Positions 9,152 through 17,387 are shown, numbered from the stretch's first letter. The stretch is 64,000 bases of DNA from an uncultured Bacilli bacterium (GCA_944358445.1 CALVRC010000003.1:1-64000); one strand, 5' to 3'. Made by a program: numbers and translations. Notes: a model not told the origin generated them from the sequence alone.

Positions 9152-9524
9152 TTAAGACACCTCCACAAAAAACATTATTTTCTTTATTTATAACTTTGAC
9201 AAGCTCTTCAAAAAGTTTTTCATCTAAAATAAGTTCTAATAATCTTACAGCCTGTGTGATTTTTTCATCTAGATTAATCATCTTTCTAGTAGTTCCATTA
9301 CCTTGAGTGATATTTCTTATATTCAATGCTGCATTTAAAGCTATTATATACCTAGCATATTCAAATTCAATTTTTTCTAGATATTTTTGTTTTTTTTCAT
9401 TATCAATCGTTCTTAGCAATTCTTTTCCTGCTTTAATATCACTATTAATCTTATTTATATCTTTTACTTTAGAAGTTATTTCAACAATATTTTTTATCTC
9501 ATTTATTTCTTTTTCAAAATTCAT
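9144..9524 (-). CDS. Unknown 126-aa helical protein inside the DpnII operon
   Basis: Not recognised. Mostly charged amphipathic helices (MNFEKEINEIKNIVEITSK start, a KKQKYLEKIEFEYARYIIALNAAL centre), which suggests a coiled-coil or small helical bundle. No transmembrane segment or catalytic motif is seen. It overlaps the upstream methylase by 4 bases and the downstream endonuclease by 8, so it is made with the restriction system. The classical DpnII operon (dpnM-dpnA-dpnB) has no gene here. It could be a controller, an inhibitor or a partner of the AIPR protein. Confidence 0.75.
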   Translation of the reverse strand: MNFEKEINEIKNIVEITSKVKDINKINSDIKAGKELLRTIDNEKKQKYLEKIEFEYARYIIALNAALNIRNITQGNGTTRKMINLDEKITQAVRLLELILDEKLFEELVKVINKENNVFCGGVLNE

Positions 9525-10288
9525 TTGTTATCACTTTCTTTTCTTCTAATAGTTAAATCAAGATATTCTTTTTCTTGTTCTATTCCTATATATTTTCTAT
9601 TTAACTTATTTGCTACAATTCCTGTTGTTCCACTTCCATTAAATGGATCTAAAATCAAATCACCTTCATCTGTAGATGCTAATATTATTTTTTCTAATAT
9701 AGCAATAGGCTTTTGAGTTGGATGTTTTCCTTGTTTTTTCTCACTAGGTTTAGTTAATGACGATTCCCAAACATCTTTCATTTGTTTATTATCATTTAAC
9801 TCTTTCATCAAGGAATAATTAAATTTATGTTTTGCTTTTTTGATATTTTTTTTTGCCCATAAAATTGTTTCAGTAGAATGAACAAATGCACGACAGCTTA
9901 TATTTGGTGGTGGATTTAATTTTTTCCAAGTTATGTTATTTATTATTTTAAACCCTTCTTGTTCCAATGCCATTCCTATTGAATAAATATTATGCATTGT
10001 TCCACTAATCCATATTGTTCCTTCATCCTTTAAAATGTCGTAACACAATTTAATCCATTTTCTATTAAACTTATGTTTTTTATCAATATCTATTTTTTCA
10101 TCCCACTCACCTTTTTTTACGCTAACCATTTTACCAGAACTGCAACTTATTCCATCTCCAGACAAAAAATAAGGAGGGTCTGCAAATATCATGTCTATCG
10201 ATTTTGGTTCAATCTTTTTTAATTCCTTTAACGAATCACCATGTATCAATTTAAAACTATCTTTTTCATAATATGGCTTTTTAGACAT
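9521..10288 (-). CDS. dpnA: DpnA-type DNA adenine methyltransferase (GATC)
   Basis: A 255-aa N6-adenine/N4-cytosine methyltransferase with the catalytic DPPY early (37-40) and the SAM-binding DPFNGSGTTG near the C-terminus, the permuted beta-class order. Length and motifs match DpnA, the second methylase of DpnII systems, which can methylate single-stranded GATC and so protects incoming DNA during transfer. That would suit a mobilizable element entering a cell as a single strand. It lies between the DpnM-type methylase (19 bases away) and the unknown 126-aa gene (4-base overlap). Confidence 0.88.
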   Translation of the reverse strand: MSKKPYYEKDSFKLIHGDSLKELKKIEPKSIDMIFADPPYFLSGDGISCSSGKMVSVKKGEWDEKIDIDKKHKFNRKWIKLCYDILKDEGTIWISGTMHNIYSIGMALEQEGFKIINNITWKKLNPPPNISCRAFVHSTETILWAKKNIKKAKHKFNYSLMKELNDNKQMKDVWESSLTKPSEKKQGKHPTQKPIAILEKIILASTDEGDLILDPFNGSGTTGIVANKLNRKYIGIEQEKEYLDLTIRRKESDNK

Positions 10289-10307
10289 AATTCCACCTCC
10301 TTAACTA

Positions 10308-11159
10308 TTATTCAAAACCTCTTTTATTTTCAAAATTAGTTATAATAACTTCCTCTACTTTTCCCCTTTTCTTTCCATTTGCATTTATGTTTCGTTTTGC
10401 TTCAATTACATGTATATTAAAATCCTTATATAATTCATTTATTAAGGTTGTATTATGATTGGATAACATTACATAACAACCCCTTTTATCCAAATCCTTA
10501 AATACTTTTGCAAGTCTTTTTTGTTCTTCTTTATCAAAGCCATCTTCAGTATAACTATTAAAAGTAGTTGTATCTGAATCATATGGCGGATCAAAATATA
10601 CAAAGTCCCCTTTTTTTGCGTCTTTTACAGCTTCTTCAAAATCAACTGATAATAATCTAATATTGTTGTAATTTAAAAATCCACATATAATTCCTAGATT
10701 TTGTCCTTCATAAGTATTAACTTTATTTTTCTTTCCAAATGGAACATTAAATTCATTTTTACTATTTACTCTATATAATCCATTAAAGCAAGCCTTATTA
10801 AGATAAATTGTTCTAGCAGCTCTTTTATAATCAGCTAACTTATTAAACTTCTTTTTATCCCTATCTAAATTTCTAATTTCATAATAATATTCCTCAGAAT
10901 GCATAGTTTCATGATGATTCAATTCTTTACACATAGATTCAAACTTTTTAGCATCTTTAATACATTCATAAACATTCATAAGTTCTCTATTATAATCATT
11001 AATAACCGCATTTTTAGGAGACAATTCAAATAATAAAGCACCTCCACCAACAAATGGTTCATAATAAGTATTAAATTCATCAGGAATATATTGTTTTAAT
11101 TTATCTATAATTTGTCGTTTTCCACCTGCCCATTTTACAAATGGTTTTCCTTTAATCAT
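10308..11159 (-). CDS. dpnM: DpnM/Dam-type DNA adenine methyltransferase (GATC)
   Basis: A 283-aa alpha-class adenine methyltransferase. FVKWAGGKRQ opens the protein (7-16), FVGGGALLFEL is the SAM motif I (36-46) and FDPPYDSDT contains the catalytic DPPY (190-193). Dam and DpnM methylate adenine in double-stranded GATC. It is encoded first after the regulator, so methylase is made before endonuclease. A ribosome binding site (TAGGAGG) precedes the ATG. Confidence 0.92.
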   Translation of the reverse strand: MIKGKPFVKWAGGKRQIIDKLKQYIPDEFNTYYEPFVGGGALLFELSPKNAVINDYNRELMNVYECIKDAKKFESMCKELNHHETMHSEEYYYEIRNLDRDKKKFNKLADYKRAARTIYLNKACFNGLYRVNSKNEFNVPFGKKNKVNTYEGQNLGIICGFLNYNNIRLLSVDFEEAVKDAKKGDFVYFDPPYDSDTTTFNSYTEDGFDKEEQKRLAKVFKDLDKRGCYVMLSNHNTTLINELYKDFNIHVIEAKRNINANGKKRGKVEEVIITNFENKRGFE

Positions 11160-11171
11160 TTTATCTACCTC

Positions 11172-11693
11172 CTAAAAATCTTTTGGCAATTTGCTGTAAT
11201 CATACTTATTTTGAGCTTTTACCAATTCATCAAAAGCATATTTTATATCTTCTATAGCTTTATCAATCGTATATAAACTATCCTTATTTTCTTGCATTAA
11301 TTTTAAGTGTTCCATAGTATAAAATAATTTTCCTCTTGCATCATTTACTACTGCTCTTTTTTTAGCATCCCAATCTAATAAATCTAATTGAGACTTTTTA
11401 TATTTTTCTATCATATCTTTTAAATCCCTTGTGGATTTATTTTTATATCTATCTAATGATAAATAATCAAGAAATTCATCATATCCTGCTACTTTTAATA
11501 ATTTTTTTAAAGATAAGTCTAATGTCTCAGCTATCTTTTTTAATGCATCTACATCTATTTTTTTTATTTTACCATTAATAATATCATTTAAAGTACTTCT
11601 ACTAATTCCTGATAACTTTGCAAGTTCTCTTTGCGATATTCCTTTAGCTTCTCTAGCACTTTCAATAATACTTTTAAGTTCTTCTGAATTCAT
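11172..11693 (-). CDS. XRE-family regulator, restriction controller candidate
   Basis: Helix-turn-helix protein of about 173 aa (an ATG at 11714 would add 7). An XRE HTH fills residues 1-60 (AKGISQRELAKLSGISRSTL). The rest is a charged helical domain ending in YDYSKLPKDF. It is the first gene of the leftward defence operon, so it probably controls its timing, as C proteins do, and perhaps the divergent replication genes too. Three TTTCGGACA-type repeats upstream are candidate operators. Confidence 0.8.
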   Translation of the reverse strand: MNSEELKSIIESAREAKGISQRELAKLSGISRSTLNDIINGKIKKIDVDALKKIAETLDLSLKKLLKVAGYDEFLDYLSLDRYKNKSTRDLKDMIEKYKKSQLDLLDWDAKKRAVVNDARGKLFYTMEHLKLMQENKDSLYTIDKAIEDIKYAFDELVKAQNKYDYSKLPKDF

Positions 11694-11741
11694 ATATTCA
11701 CTTCTTTCTCCCATTTTTTCTTCTTCTTAACTAATTTTATC

Positions 11742-11842
11742 ATTTTTTCGAAAAAATGTCTATAATTTCGGACAAAAAGTATTGACAAGCTTTCCGGACA
11801 ATGTTATATTTTAATTGACTGGTATTTCGGACACGAAATATT
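11742..11842. promoter_or_regulatory. Divergent promoters with TTTCGGACA operators
   Basis: The plus-strand promoter is TTGACA (11782-11787), 17 bp, TATATT (11805-11810). On the minus strand TTGTCA, 18 bp, TATAGA overlaps it. TTTCGGACA occurs at 11766-11774 and 11825-11833, with a variant TTTCCGGACA at 11791-11800 inside the plus-strand spacer. ATTTTTTCGAAAAAAT (11742-11757) is a perfect palindrome. A repressor bound here would control the defence operon and the replication cassette together. The operator assignment is inference from spacing and symmetry. Confidence 0.6.
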
Positions 11843-11953
11843 AAGTTAAATTTGTTCTTTGAAAACTTAGTCTTAGTGGAAATCGCCGATATGCCATTAA
11901 GTAAAAAATGCAAGGCAGAAATTATCCTCACACTGGCAAAGAGGAGTTATGGT

Positions 11954-12028
11954 ATGACTAATATATCAAGTTATGAAATTTCACAAAGGGCTTATGCCCG
12001 AAAGTACTCTACCCTTTTTAGATTATGA
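11954..12028 (+). CDS. 24-aa leader peptide candidate
   Basis: A short ORF (MTNISSYEISQRAYARKYST, then LFRL) with a good GAGGAG ribosome binding site 7 bases upstream. Its TGA stop (12026-12028) abuts the AAGGAGGTG of the next gene. A GGGC-TTAT-GCCC hairpin lies inside the ORF. It could couple translation into the replication cassette or be an attenuator leader. It is too short to judge by composition. Confidence 0.4.
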   Translation: MTNISSYEISQRAYARKYSTLFRL

Positions 12029-12045
12029 AGGAGGTGAAAAAACAT

Positions 12046-12363
12046 ATGAAATACTTTACTTCTATTAGAAATGATGTTTTAGAAAACTCTAAGTTATCAT
12101 TAGGAGCTAAAGGACTTTATTGCTTAATATGTTTTGATGTAACAACATCATTAAGACAACTTCTATTAGATCCTAATACTAAAGCAGAAACTATAAAGTT
12201 TGCTAATGAATTAATGGAAAATGATTATGCACATTTCTTTGGCTTAGAAGAATGTGTTAGTAAAGATTCATATCTTGGTCTTAGTATCTCTATGCAACCT
12301 ACTGATGAATATAAAAAAGTTGTTGATATAAGATACAAAAAATACGAAGAATTAGAAAGATAA
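12046..12363 (+). CDS. Replication-initiator-like small protein
   Basis: A 105-aa protein. The start is ATG 12046, nine bases after AAGGAGGTG. The N-terminus (MKYFTSIRNDVLENSKLSLGAKGLYCLICF) resembles the winged-helix start of plasmid or phage replication initiators, where an LS.GAKGLY motif is common. The expected rest of such an initiator is missing, so it may be a reduced helper. First gene of a three-gene cassette with a DUF3173-like protein and a RepA-like ATPase. Confidence 0.5.
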   Translation: MKYFTSIRNDVLENSKLSLGAKGLYCLICFDVTTSLRQLLLDPNTKAETIKFANELMENDYAHFFGLEECVSKDSYLGLSISMQPTDEYKKVVDIRYKKYEELER

Positions 12364-12376
12364 AAGGAGGTGTAAT

Positions 12377-12640
12377 ATGACCGTAGATGAAACTTTAAAA
12401 CTTATTGCACAACAATGGTGCAACTTATCAGATTTAATGAAACTTGCAAATATAGGCAGAAATTCAGCATTAACTATTAAAAGTAAAATCAAAAATGATT
12501 TAGAAAGTAAAGGTTATTATGTTCCAAAGAACGCTGTACCAATGCAAGAAGTTGTTAAATATTTAAATATCGATATTGATTATTTAGAATCAAGAAGTAA
12601 AAATTTGAAGGGAGATGTTAAAATTGCTCAAACCTATTGA
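12377..12640 (+). CDS. Small DNA-binding protein, DUF3173/excisionase-like
   Basis: An 87-aa protein with a strong AAAGGAGGTG site. The segment NLSDLMKLANIGRNSALTIK, followed by a lysine-rich helix and VPMQEVVKYLNI, resembles DUF3173 or MerR/excisionase-like winged helices that accompany integrases of mobile elements. It overlaps the ATPase gene. It could be a replication accessory protein or the recombination directionality factor for the integrase at 16029. Confidence 0.5.
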   Translation: MTVDETLKLIAQQWCNLSDLMKLANIGRNSALTIKSKIKNDLESKGYYVPKNAVPMQEVVKYLNIDIDYLESRSKNLKGDVKIAQTY

Positions 12641-13580
12641 AAAAGTAGATACAAGCATAAAAAAAGACATCATCATAAATAATATAATGAAGTCTAAAGG
12701 CGTGTATCTACTAGTGTCTAATCCAAAAGTAGGAAAGTCTATGTTGGCACTGCAACTTTCCTGCTCCGTTATTAACGGAACACCATTTTTAGGACAAAAA
12801 GTAAATCACTCACCTGTTTTATATGTTACCACAGAATCCGATGCTGGTCAATTAAAGGAACGTCTAGAATTTCTAGAACTTTCCGCAAAAAACGACTCGC
12901 TATTTATAATAGATAGACAAACAAAAGCTAATATATCGTTAAGAGATTTAGAATATGATATTAAAGTTTTTGCCGAAGATTACAATGGTAAATTAATAAT
13001 ATTAGATATGTTAAAAGATATTGATTTTGGAGTTCAATATGACATTAATAATTATCAAGATGTTGCTCAGCAGGTATTTCCAAAATTAAGAACTTATTGT
13101 GATAAATATAATGTTACTTTTTTAGTTACACATCATCTAAATAAAACTGGTAAAACTTTAGGAAGTGTTGCATTAGATGCAACAGTAGATGGTAGAATCA
13201 CTTTAATAGAAAATAAATCTAATAAAAGATATGTTAAATTGCAAACAATTAATAGAGATTTTCCAGAGTTAGATATCCAATTAAAAAAATTAGATAATCT
13301 TATATTTCAAAAAATAAATTCTATTGAAGATGATGAACTATCATATGAAATTACTTCTTTTATAAAGTATGTTGCTAGTCAAAAAGAAATTGATTTTACT
13401 TGTACTGATATTGTGTTAAAAGCCAATATACCAATGTCACCTAAGAGATTTGGTAGACTACTTAATAGTAGTCTGGAACTCTTAGAAAGCGAAGGTGTTC
13501 ATATCACTAAATGTAGAACTGCTGATAGCAGATTATATCATGCTACATTTATAGAACCTTCGCAAAATGAAGATGATTAA
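12624..13580 (+). CDS. RepA-like RecA-fold ATPase (replicative helicase type)
   Basis: About 318 aa from TTG 12624, nine bases after GGGAG. An in-frame ATG at 12615 sits directly on that site and is less likely. NPKVGKSMLALQ is Walker A and KLIILDML is Walker B, then VTHHLNKTGKTLGS. This is the AAA_25/RepA pattern of hexameric helicases in mobilizable plasmids and integrated elements. A C-terminal winged-helix region follows. It probably unwinds or helps replicate the excised element. Confidence 0.75.
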   Translation: MLKPIEKVDTSIKKDIIINNIMKSKGVYLLVSNPKVGKSMLALQLSCSVINGTPFLGQKVNHSPVLYVTTESDAGQLKERLEFLELSAKNDSLFIIDRQTKANISLRDLEYDIKVFAEDYNGKLIILDMLKDIDFGVQYDINNYQDVAQQVFPKLRTYCDKYNVTFLVTHHLNKTGKTLGSVALDATVDGRITLIENKSNKRYVKLQTINRDFPELDIQLKKLDNLIFQKINSIEDDELSYEITSFIKYVASQKEIDFTCTDIVLKANIPMSPKRFGRLLNSSLELLESEGVHITKCRTADSRLYHATFIEPSQNEDD

Positions 13581-13596
13581 TGTGGCACGTTTTGCT

Positions 13597-13830
13597 TGCT
13601 TGCAAGTGAAAGTGGCGATAATGATTCATCTTCCGCTTATTTATCGTTAGAATAAATAAGCACTTGTTTATTAGCTTAGGCTTAAGTATATCTTAAGTCT
13701 TTGCTATAAACAAGAATGGGTTTTTAAGGGATTCCCTTAACTCACTTTCGGGCTATGCCCTAGTGAGATAGGTCATAAAATGACCAAACGCACAATCCCA
13801 CCCAAATATCTAATGTCACAATGTCATAAA
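13597..13830. other. Hairpin-rich oriT/ori-like region
   Basis: About 270 bp between the ATPase and the relaxase with no gene but at least five inverted repeats: GCTTATTTAT/ATAAATAAGC (13635-13661), CTTGTTTAT/ATAAACAAG (13663-13714) enclosing two CTTAAG, TTAAGGG/CCCTTAA (13724-13740), CTCACT/AGTGAG (13741-13767) with an inner GGGC/GCCC, and GGTCAT/ATGACC (13771-13785). Position and structure fit the origin of transfer just upstream of a MobV gene. The nic site cannot be placed. Confidence 0.6.
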
Positions 13831-13849
13831 CTAACGAAAGGATTATATT

Positions 13850-15298
13850 ATGTTTGCTGGTAAACAAGTTTTAACAATAACAAACAAAATAAAATCTTCT
13901 GATATTGGTGGTCTTGGTAAAGAACTTACTGATAGAATTGGCACAGGTAATTACGATACAAATAGAACAAAATTTAATATAGAATATGTTCCTCTTTGTA
14001 GTACTAATTTAGCTAGTTCAACTTATAAGACACTTTATAATAACAAGGTAGAATTTAATAAAAATAATAAAAAAATTAACTTATTAAACGGATGTGTAAT
14101 AACAAGTGGTCAAGAATTTTTTAAAGCATTAGGAATGAGATTTGAAGAAACAGGGAGAATTCATTTAACTGGAGATCATAAAGGTGAACCTATAAACAAA
14201 GTCGTTATTAATGATAAAAATGATATTCCGAAAAAAGTATTAGATTATTTTGAATATTCTCATCAATTTTTGTGTGATTTAGTTGGAAAAGAAAATGTAG
14301 TCTACTCTGCTGTTCATTTTGATGAAGATACTCCTCATATGCACTTTTATTTTACTCCAGTAGTAAATCAAGTTCATAGAAAAGTATTTGAAACTGATGA
14401 AAATGGTCATCAATTATTAAAGTCATATGTTGGCAAAGATGGAAAAGAAAAATTAATACCTATTCAAAAGAAAGATGAAAATGGCAAAAATATGTATACA
14501 ATTGAATATGGAAAATTCTTAAATTCCGATCAATTTTGGAAAGACAAAGGATTTAAAACTTCATTTGCTAAAATTCAAGATGATTATAATAAATATATTA
14601 ATGATAAAGGATTCAATCTTGATAGAGGTCAAATCGGAGCTAATAAACATCATCAAACAAAAGCAGAAAAATATTTAGATGAACTTAGAGCAGAAACTAA
14701 ACTAATAAAAATGGAATATAACAAAAATAAAGACTTAAACAAAATAGAATTAAAATATAAAGATAAAATATCTGATGTTGATACTAATCCCCTTCTAAAT
14801 CCTGAAAAAGGCAGAATAATTGGATATAAAGAAAAAGATATTATCAATTTATCTAATTATTCTAAAGAAGTAACTAAAGATAATTTAAGTAAAGATAAAA
14901 CAATTGAACAAAATGAAATTAATCTCAAATATAAACAAAAACAAATTGATAAATTAAATAATGAAATAAGAAATCTTAAATCAGGTAAAACTTTACAAGA
15001 AAAAGATAAAATTATTGAAAATCAAAAATTAATTATTGAAGAAAAAGATGAAACAATAAATTATCAAAATAAAATTATTAATTCACTTAGAAAAGAAATA
15101 TCAGAATTAAAAGAAACATTTAATGAAATAATCTCTAATGTTAAAGAAGTTGCCACTGATTTATTTAAAGCTCTAAAAAGAACACTAGGTCTAGATGTTG
15201 ATAAAGAACAAGAATATGACTACTACTCTTTCAAAAGTTTAAGTAAAAGAATTAATAAAAAATATGATAAAGATAAATCTGATGATTTTGAATTATGA
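13850..15298 (+). CDS. MobV-family relaxase (Mob/Pre)
   Basis: A 482-aa protein. The signature HFDEDTPHMH (156-165) is the HxDExxPHxH metal-binding and catalytic motif of MobV relaxases. The N-terminus (FAGKQVLTITNKI) is shortened or divergent compared with pMV158 MobM. From about residue 330 on, long Lys/Glu-rich coiled coils predominate. The protein nicks oriT and pilots the strand into the recipient using another element's mating machinery. The ACGAAAGGA ribosome binding site is moderate. Confidence 0.88.
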   Translation: MFAGKQVLTITNKIKSSDIGGLGKELTDRIGTGNYDTNRTKFNIEYVPLCSTNLASSTYKTLYNNKVEFNKNNKKINLLNGCVITSGQEFFKALGMRFEETGRIHLTGDHKGEPINKVVINDKNDIPKKVLDYFEYSHQFLCDLVGKENVVYSAVHFDEDTPHMHFYFTPVVNQVHRKVFETDENGHQLLKSYVGKDGKEKLIPIQKKDENGKNMYTIEYGKFLNSDQFWKDKGFKTSFAKIQDDYNKYINDKGFNLDRGQIGANKHHQTKAEKYLDELRAETKLIKMEYNKNKDLNKIELKYKDKISDVDTNPLLNPEKGRIIGYKEKDIINLSNYSKEVTKDNLSKDKTIEQNEINLKYKQKQIDKLNNEIRNLKSGKTLQEKDKIIENQKLIIEEKDETINYQNKIINSLRKEISELKETFNEIISNVKEVATDLFKALKRTLGLDVDKEQEYDYYSFKSLSKRINKKYDKDKSDDFEL

Positions 15299-15343
15299 TA
15301 TAATACTTCAAAGAAAAGAATTCTTTAGAAAGAGTGATGACTT

Positions 15344-15838
15344 ATGAAAAAAAGATATATTATATCAAAAACCTTAACGCAGATTTTTATTTATTTAGTT
15401 GAAGTTATTGGTGTATCAACCTTACTTGCTTATTTATCAACATTTATGAAAGGTACTTCTACGATATATGATTTTATAGAAAGATGTATAACTTGCTATA
15501 CAATTTATCAAATACTTGTAATAGTTATTTTAACAAATTTAAATGATATACAAAAAGACTTATTATTAGCCTATACCACTAATTTAAAAAAATGTTTATT
15601 ATATATTGAAACAAAACAAAATTATATAAAAAAAGATATATTAAAAAACATTGATTACCAATTAAAAAAAGACACTTTTAACAATAATGAAGTAATTAAT
15701 GCATATAAAAACATCAAAAATAATATTGATAAATTAACTAAAGATAATATTGAAATGGAAATTATTAATGCCGAACACAGATATGAATTAAATTCTTTAA
15801 ATTGGAGATTTTCTTTTCTATTAAGATTATTAAAATAA
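15344..15838 (+). CDS. Small membrane protein of unknown function
   Basis: A 164-aa protein not recognised. Two hydrophobic segments (about 8-30 and 48-66) are followed by a charged cytoplasmic tail rich in Lys and Asn. It lies 45 bases after the relaxase and in the same direction, so it may be a mobilization accessory or an entry-exclusion protein. No domain supports either role. Confidence 0.6.
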   Translation: MKKRYIISKTLTQIFIYLVEVIGVSTLLAYLSTFMKGTSTIYDFIERCITCYTIYQILVIVILTNLNDIQKDLLLAYTTNLKKCLLYIETKQNYIKKDILKNIDYQLKKDTFNNNEVINAYKNIKNNIDKLTKDNIEMEIINAEHRYELNSLNWRFSFLLRLLK

Positions 15839-16028
15839 TACAGATTAAATTTTTTTTAATAAAAATAATTAAGATAATAATTATAGACAATAGATCAACT
15901 TTATAGTTGGTCTTTTTTATTGATAAAATCGATAAATTAATTAAGTAATCATAAAAAGCAATTAAATAAATGGTAAAATATAGATGTATGTCGATATTTT
16001 ACGGATTAATAAAGGAGGTAATAATTTA

Positions 16029-17171
16029 ATGTCCGTAAGACAACTTAAAGAAAATAAACGAACAAGAGATGGAAGATCTTGGGTATTTATACAATATAGT
16101 AAAGGATTAGATGGTAAAAGGCATCAATATCAATCACAAGCCTATTTTACCAAAGAAGAAGCAACAAAAGCAGAATTAGAATATTTAGACAAATATAAAG
16201 ATGTTGAAGTTAATCCACATATGACTTTTAAAGAAGCATATACACTTTATTATGAATATCAAAAAGATAAAATAAAAGACTCTACTCTAAAGACATATAG
16301 AGATAGAATTAAATATATGGGTTTATTAGATAATATAGAATTAGTAAATTTGAACTGGGAACACTATCAAAAATGGAGAACTCAAATGAATAAAACTAAT
16401 TTATGTGATAAATATAAAACTGATATACAGAAATTTATTAAACAAGTATTAAACTTTGCTGAAAAACAATGGGATTTTAATTTAAGAAAATTTTATAATA
16501 AATTAGAACCATTTAAAACACCTGGGGCTATAAAAAAAGAAATGGATTTTTATGAACCACAAGAATTTTTTCAGTATATATCAGTAATAGATGATTTACG
16601 TGATAAATGCTTATTTGAAACATTATATTACTGTGGACTTAGAAGAAGTGAAGCTAGAGGTTTGCAATGGAGACATATTGATTTTAAGAATCATACTTTA
16701 ACAATAGCTCAACAAGTTCTAAATTTAGCTGGAAATAATGCTAGTAGTTCATGGTATATAGCAAGTCCTAAAACAGAATCATCTAATAGAACTATTCCCA
16801 TTCCTGAAGTTTTATTAAAAGACTTAGCTGAATTAAAAAAATCAAATGAACGTTTTTCAAAGTTTAAACAAACCTGGTTTGTATTTGGAGATGATGTTCC
16901 TATAACCTATCATCAAATGTACAGTAGAAATAATAATTATTGTAAGAAAGCTGGACTTAGACATATTAGAATACACGATTTTAGACATTCTTGTGCTAGT
17001 GCTTTAATATCGGCTTCTGCACCTATTACTGCTGTATCTAATTATCTAGGGCACTCAGAAACAATTGAAACATTAGAAACATATACTCATTTAGTCAAAA
17101 AAGATTATGCTAATGTTCCTAAATTTTTTGATTCATTAGAAAAAGACTTTAACAAAAAGTCTACTGATTAA
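16029..17171 (+). CDS. Tyrosine recombinase/integrase of element B
   Basis: A 380-aa protein starting at ATG 16029 with AAAGGAGGT nine bases upstream. An N-terminal arm-binding domain (VRQLKENKRTRDGRSWVF) is followed by a SAM-like core-binding domain and the catalytic domain. Catalytic residues: R205 (YYCGLRRSE), H316 and R319 (HDFRHS), H342 (YLGH) and Y352 (TYTH). It resembles the broken integrase of element A and is full length. It lies about 115 bp from the right core, the usual position for an integrase that acts on the adjacent att site. Confidence 0.93.
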   Translation: MSVRQLKENKRTRDGRSWVFIQYSKGLDGKRHQYQSQAYFTKEEATKAELEYLDKYKDVEVNPHMTFKEAYTLYYEYQKDKIKDSTLKTYRDRIKYMGLLDNIELVNLNWEHYQKWRTQMNKTNLCDKYKTDIQKFIKQVLNFAEKQWDFNLRKFYNKLEPFKTPGAIKKEMDFYEPQEFFQYISVIDDLRDKCLFETLYYCGLRRSEARGLQWRHIDFKNHTLTIAQQVLNLAGNNASSSWYIASPKTESSNRTIPIPEVLLKDLAELKKSNERFSKFKQTWFVFGDDVPITYHQMYSRNNNYCKKAGLRHIRIHDFRHSCASALISASAPITAVSNYLGHSETIETLETYTHLVKKDYANVPKFFDSLEKDFNKKSTD

Positions 17172-17201
17172 ACCTATATAAACTATAACAAACCATCAAG
17201 T

Positions 17202-17223
17202 TGATGGGTAGAATGATGGGTAG
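17202..17223. repeat. Direct repeats at right end of element B (arm-type sites)
   Basis: TGATGGGTAG at 17202-17211 and 17214-17223, 12-bp period, same orientation as the pair at 2538-2558. Putative arm-binding sites for the integrase encoded just upstream. Confidence 0.65.
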
Positions 17224-17260
17224 CATACTACCAAAATATTAAGAACTCCCTGTAATTAAA

Positions 17261-17352
17261 CAAAAAAAGTGGAGCCTTGCGGCTCCTTCAGGGGGTTGGT
17301 TAGCTACTCACATTTACCGTAAGTAGTAGCCACATAGAATAGTATTCTATGC
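17261..17352 (-). ncRNA. Small RNA ending in CCCCCTGAAG-terminator, att target
   Basis: A minus-strand transcript of about 90 nt is predicted from a strong promoter to an intrinsic terminator. Elements 5' to 3': hairpin CATAGAAT/ATTCTATG, hairpin GCTACT/AGTAGC, single-stranded CCAACCCCCTGAAG, then terminator GGAGCC-GCAA-GGCTCC followed by ACTTTTTTT. No ORF of useful length lies in it. The C-rich stretch could pair with Shine-Dalgarno sequences or with the RNA at 19484. The alternative is that it only serves as the 3' UTR and terminator of recG. Confidence 0.6.
17286..17295. other. Attachment core attR of element B
   Basis: CTTCAGGGGG, identical to 2422-2431. To its right lies the 5' part of the small RNA; to its left the terminator stem and element B. 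Integration here would replace only the terminator stem of the RNA and keep it functional. Confidence 0.6.
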
Positions 17353-17358
17353 ATTAAA

Positions 17359-17387
17359 AGTATAGTTTATTTAAATTTAAAAGTCAA
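17359..17387 (-). promoter_or_regulatory. Promoter of the small RNA
   Basis: Minus strand TTGACT (17387-17382), 17-bp spacer, TATACT (17364-17359), a near-consensus sigma-A promoter. The predicted start is near 17352. Confidence 0.75.

Larger units (their letters stand above)
2432..17295. mobile_element. Integrated mobilizable element B carrying a defence operon
   Basis: About 14.9 kb between two CTTCAGGGGG cores. Paired TGATGGGTAG repeats lie 107 bp inside the left core and 62 bp inside the right one. The integrase sits at the right end and reads outward. The element has a MobV relaxase and an oriT-like region but no type IV secretion genes, so it would need a helper conjugation system. Almost the whole left 9 kb is a single leftward defence operon. 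Boundaries are inferred from repeat positions and not from an empty-site comparison. Confidence 0.65.

Noticed and set aside
13581-13849. Hidden small protein gene before the relaxase
   Set aside because: Open frames are short, lack ribosome binding sites and are full of inverted repeats, which fits an origin better.
12624-15838. Complete conjugative element (ICE)
   Set aside because: No VirB4, VirD4 coupling protein or other mating-pair genes are present; only relaxase and oriT-like DNA, so it is mobilizable at most.
17261-17352. tmRNA or 4.5S RNA as the attachment target
   Set aside because: No tRNA-like end, tag reading frame or SRP loop motifs are present; the RNA does not match these families by eye.
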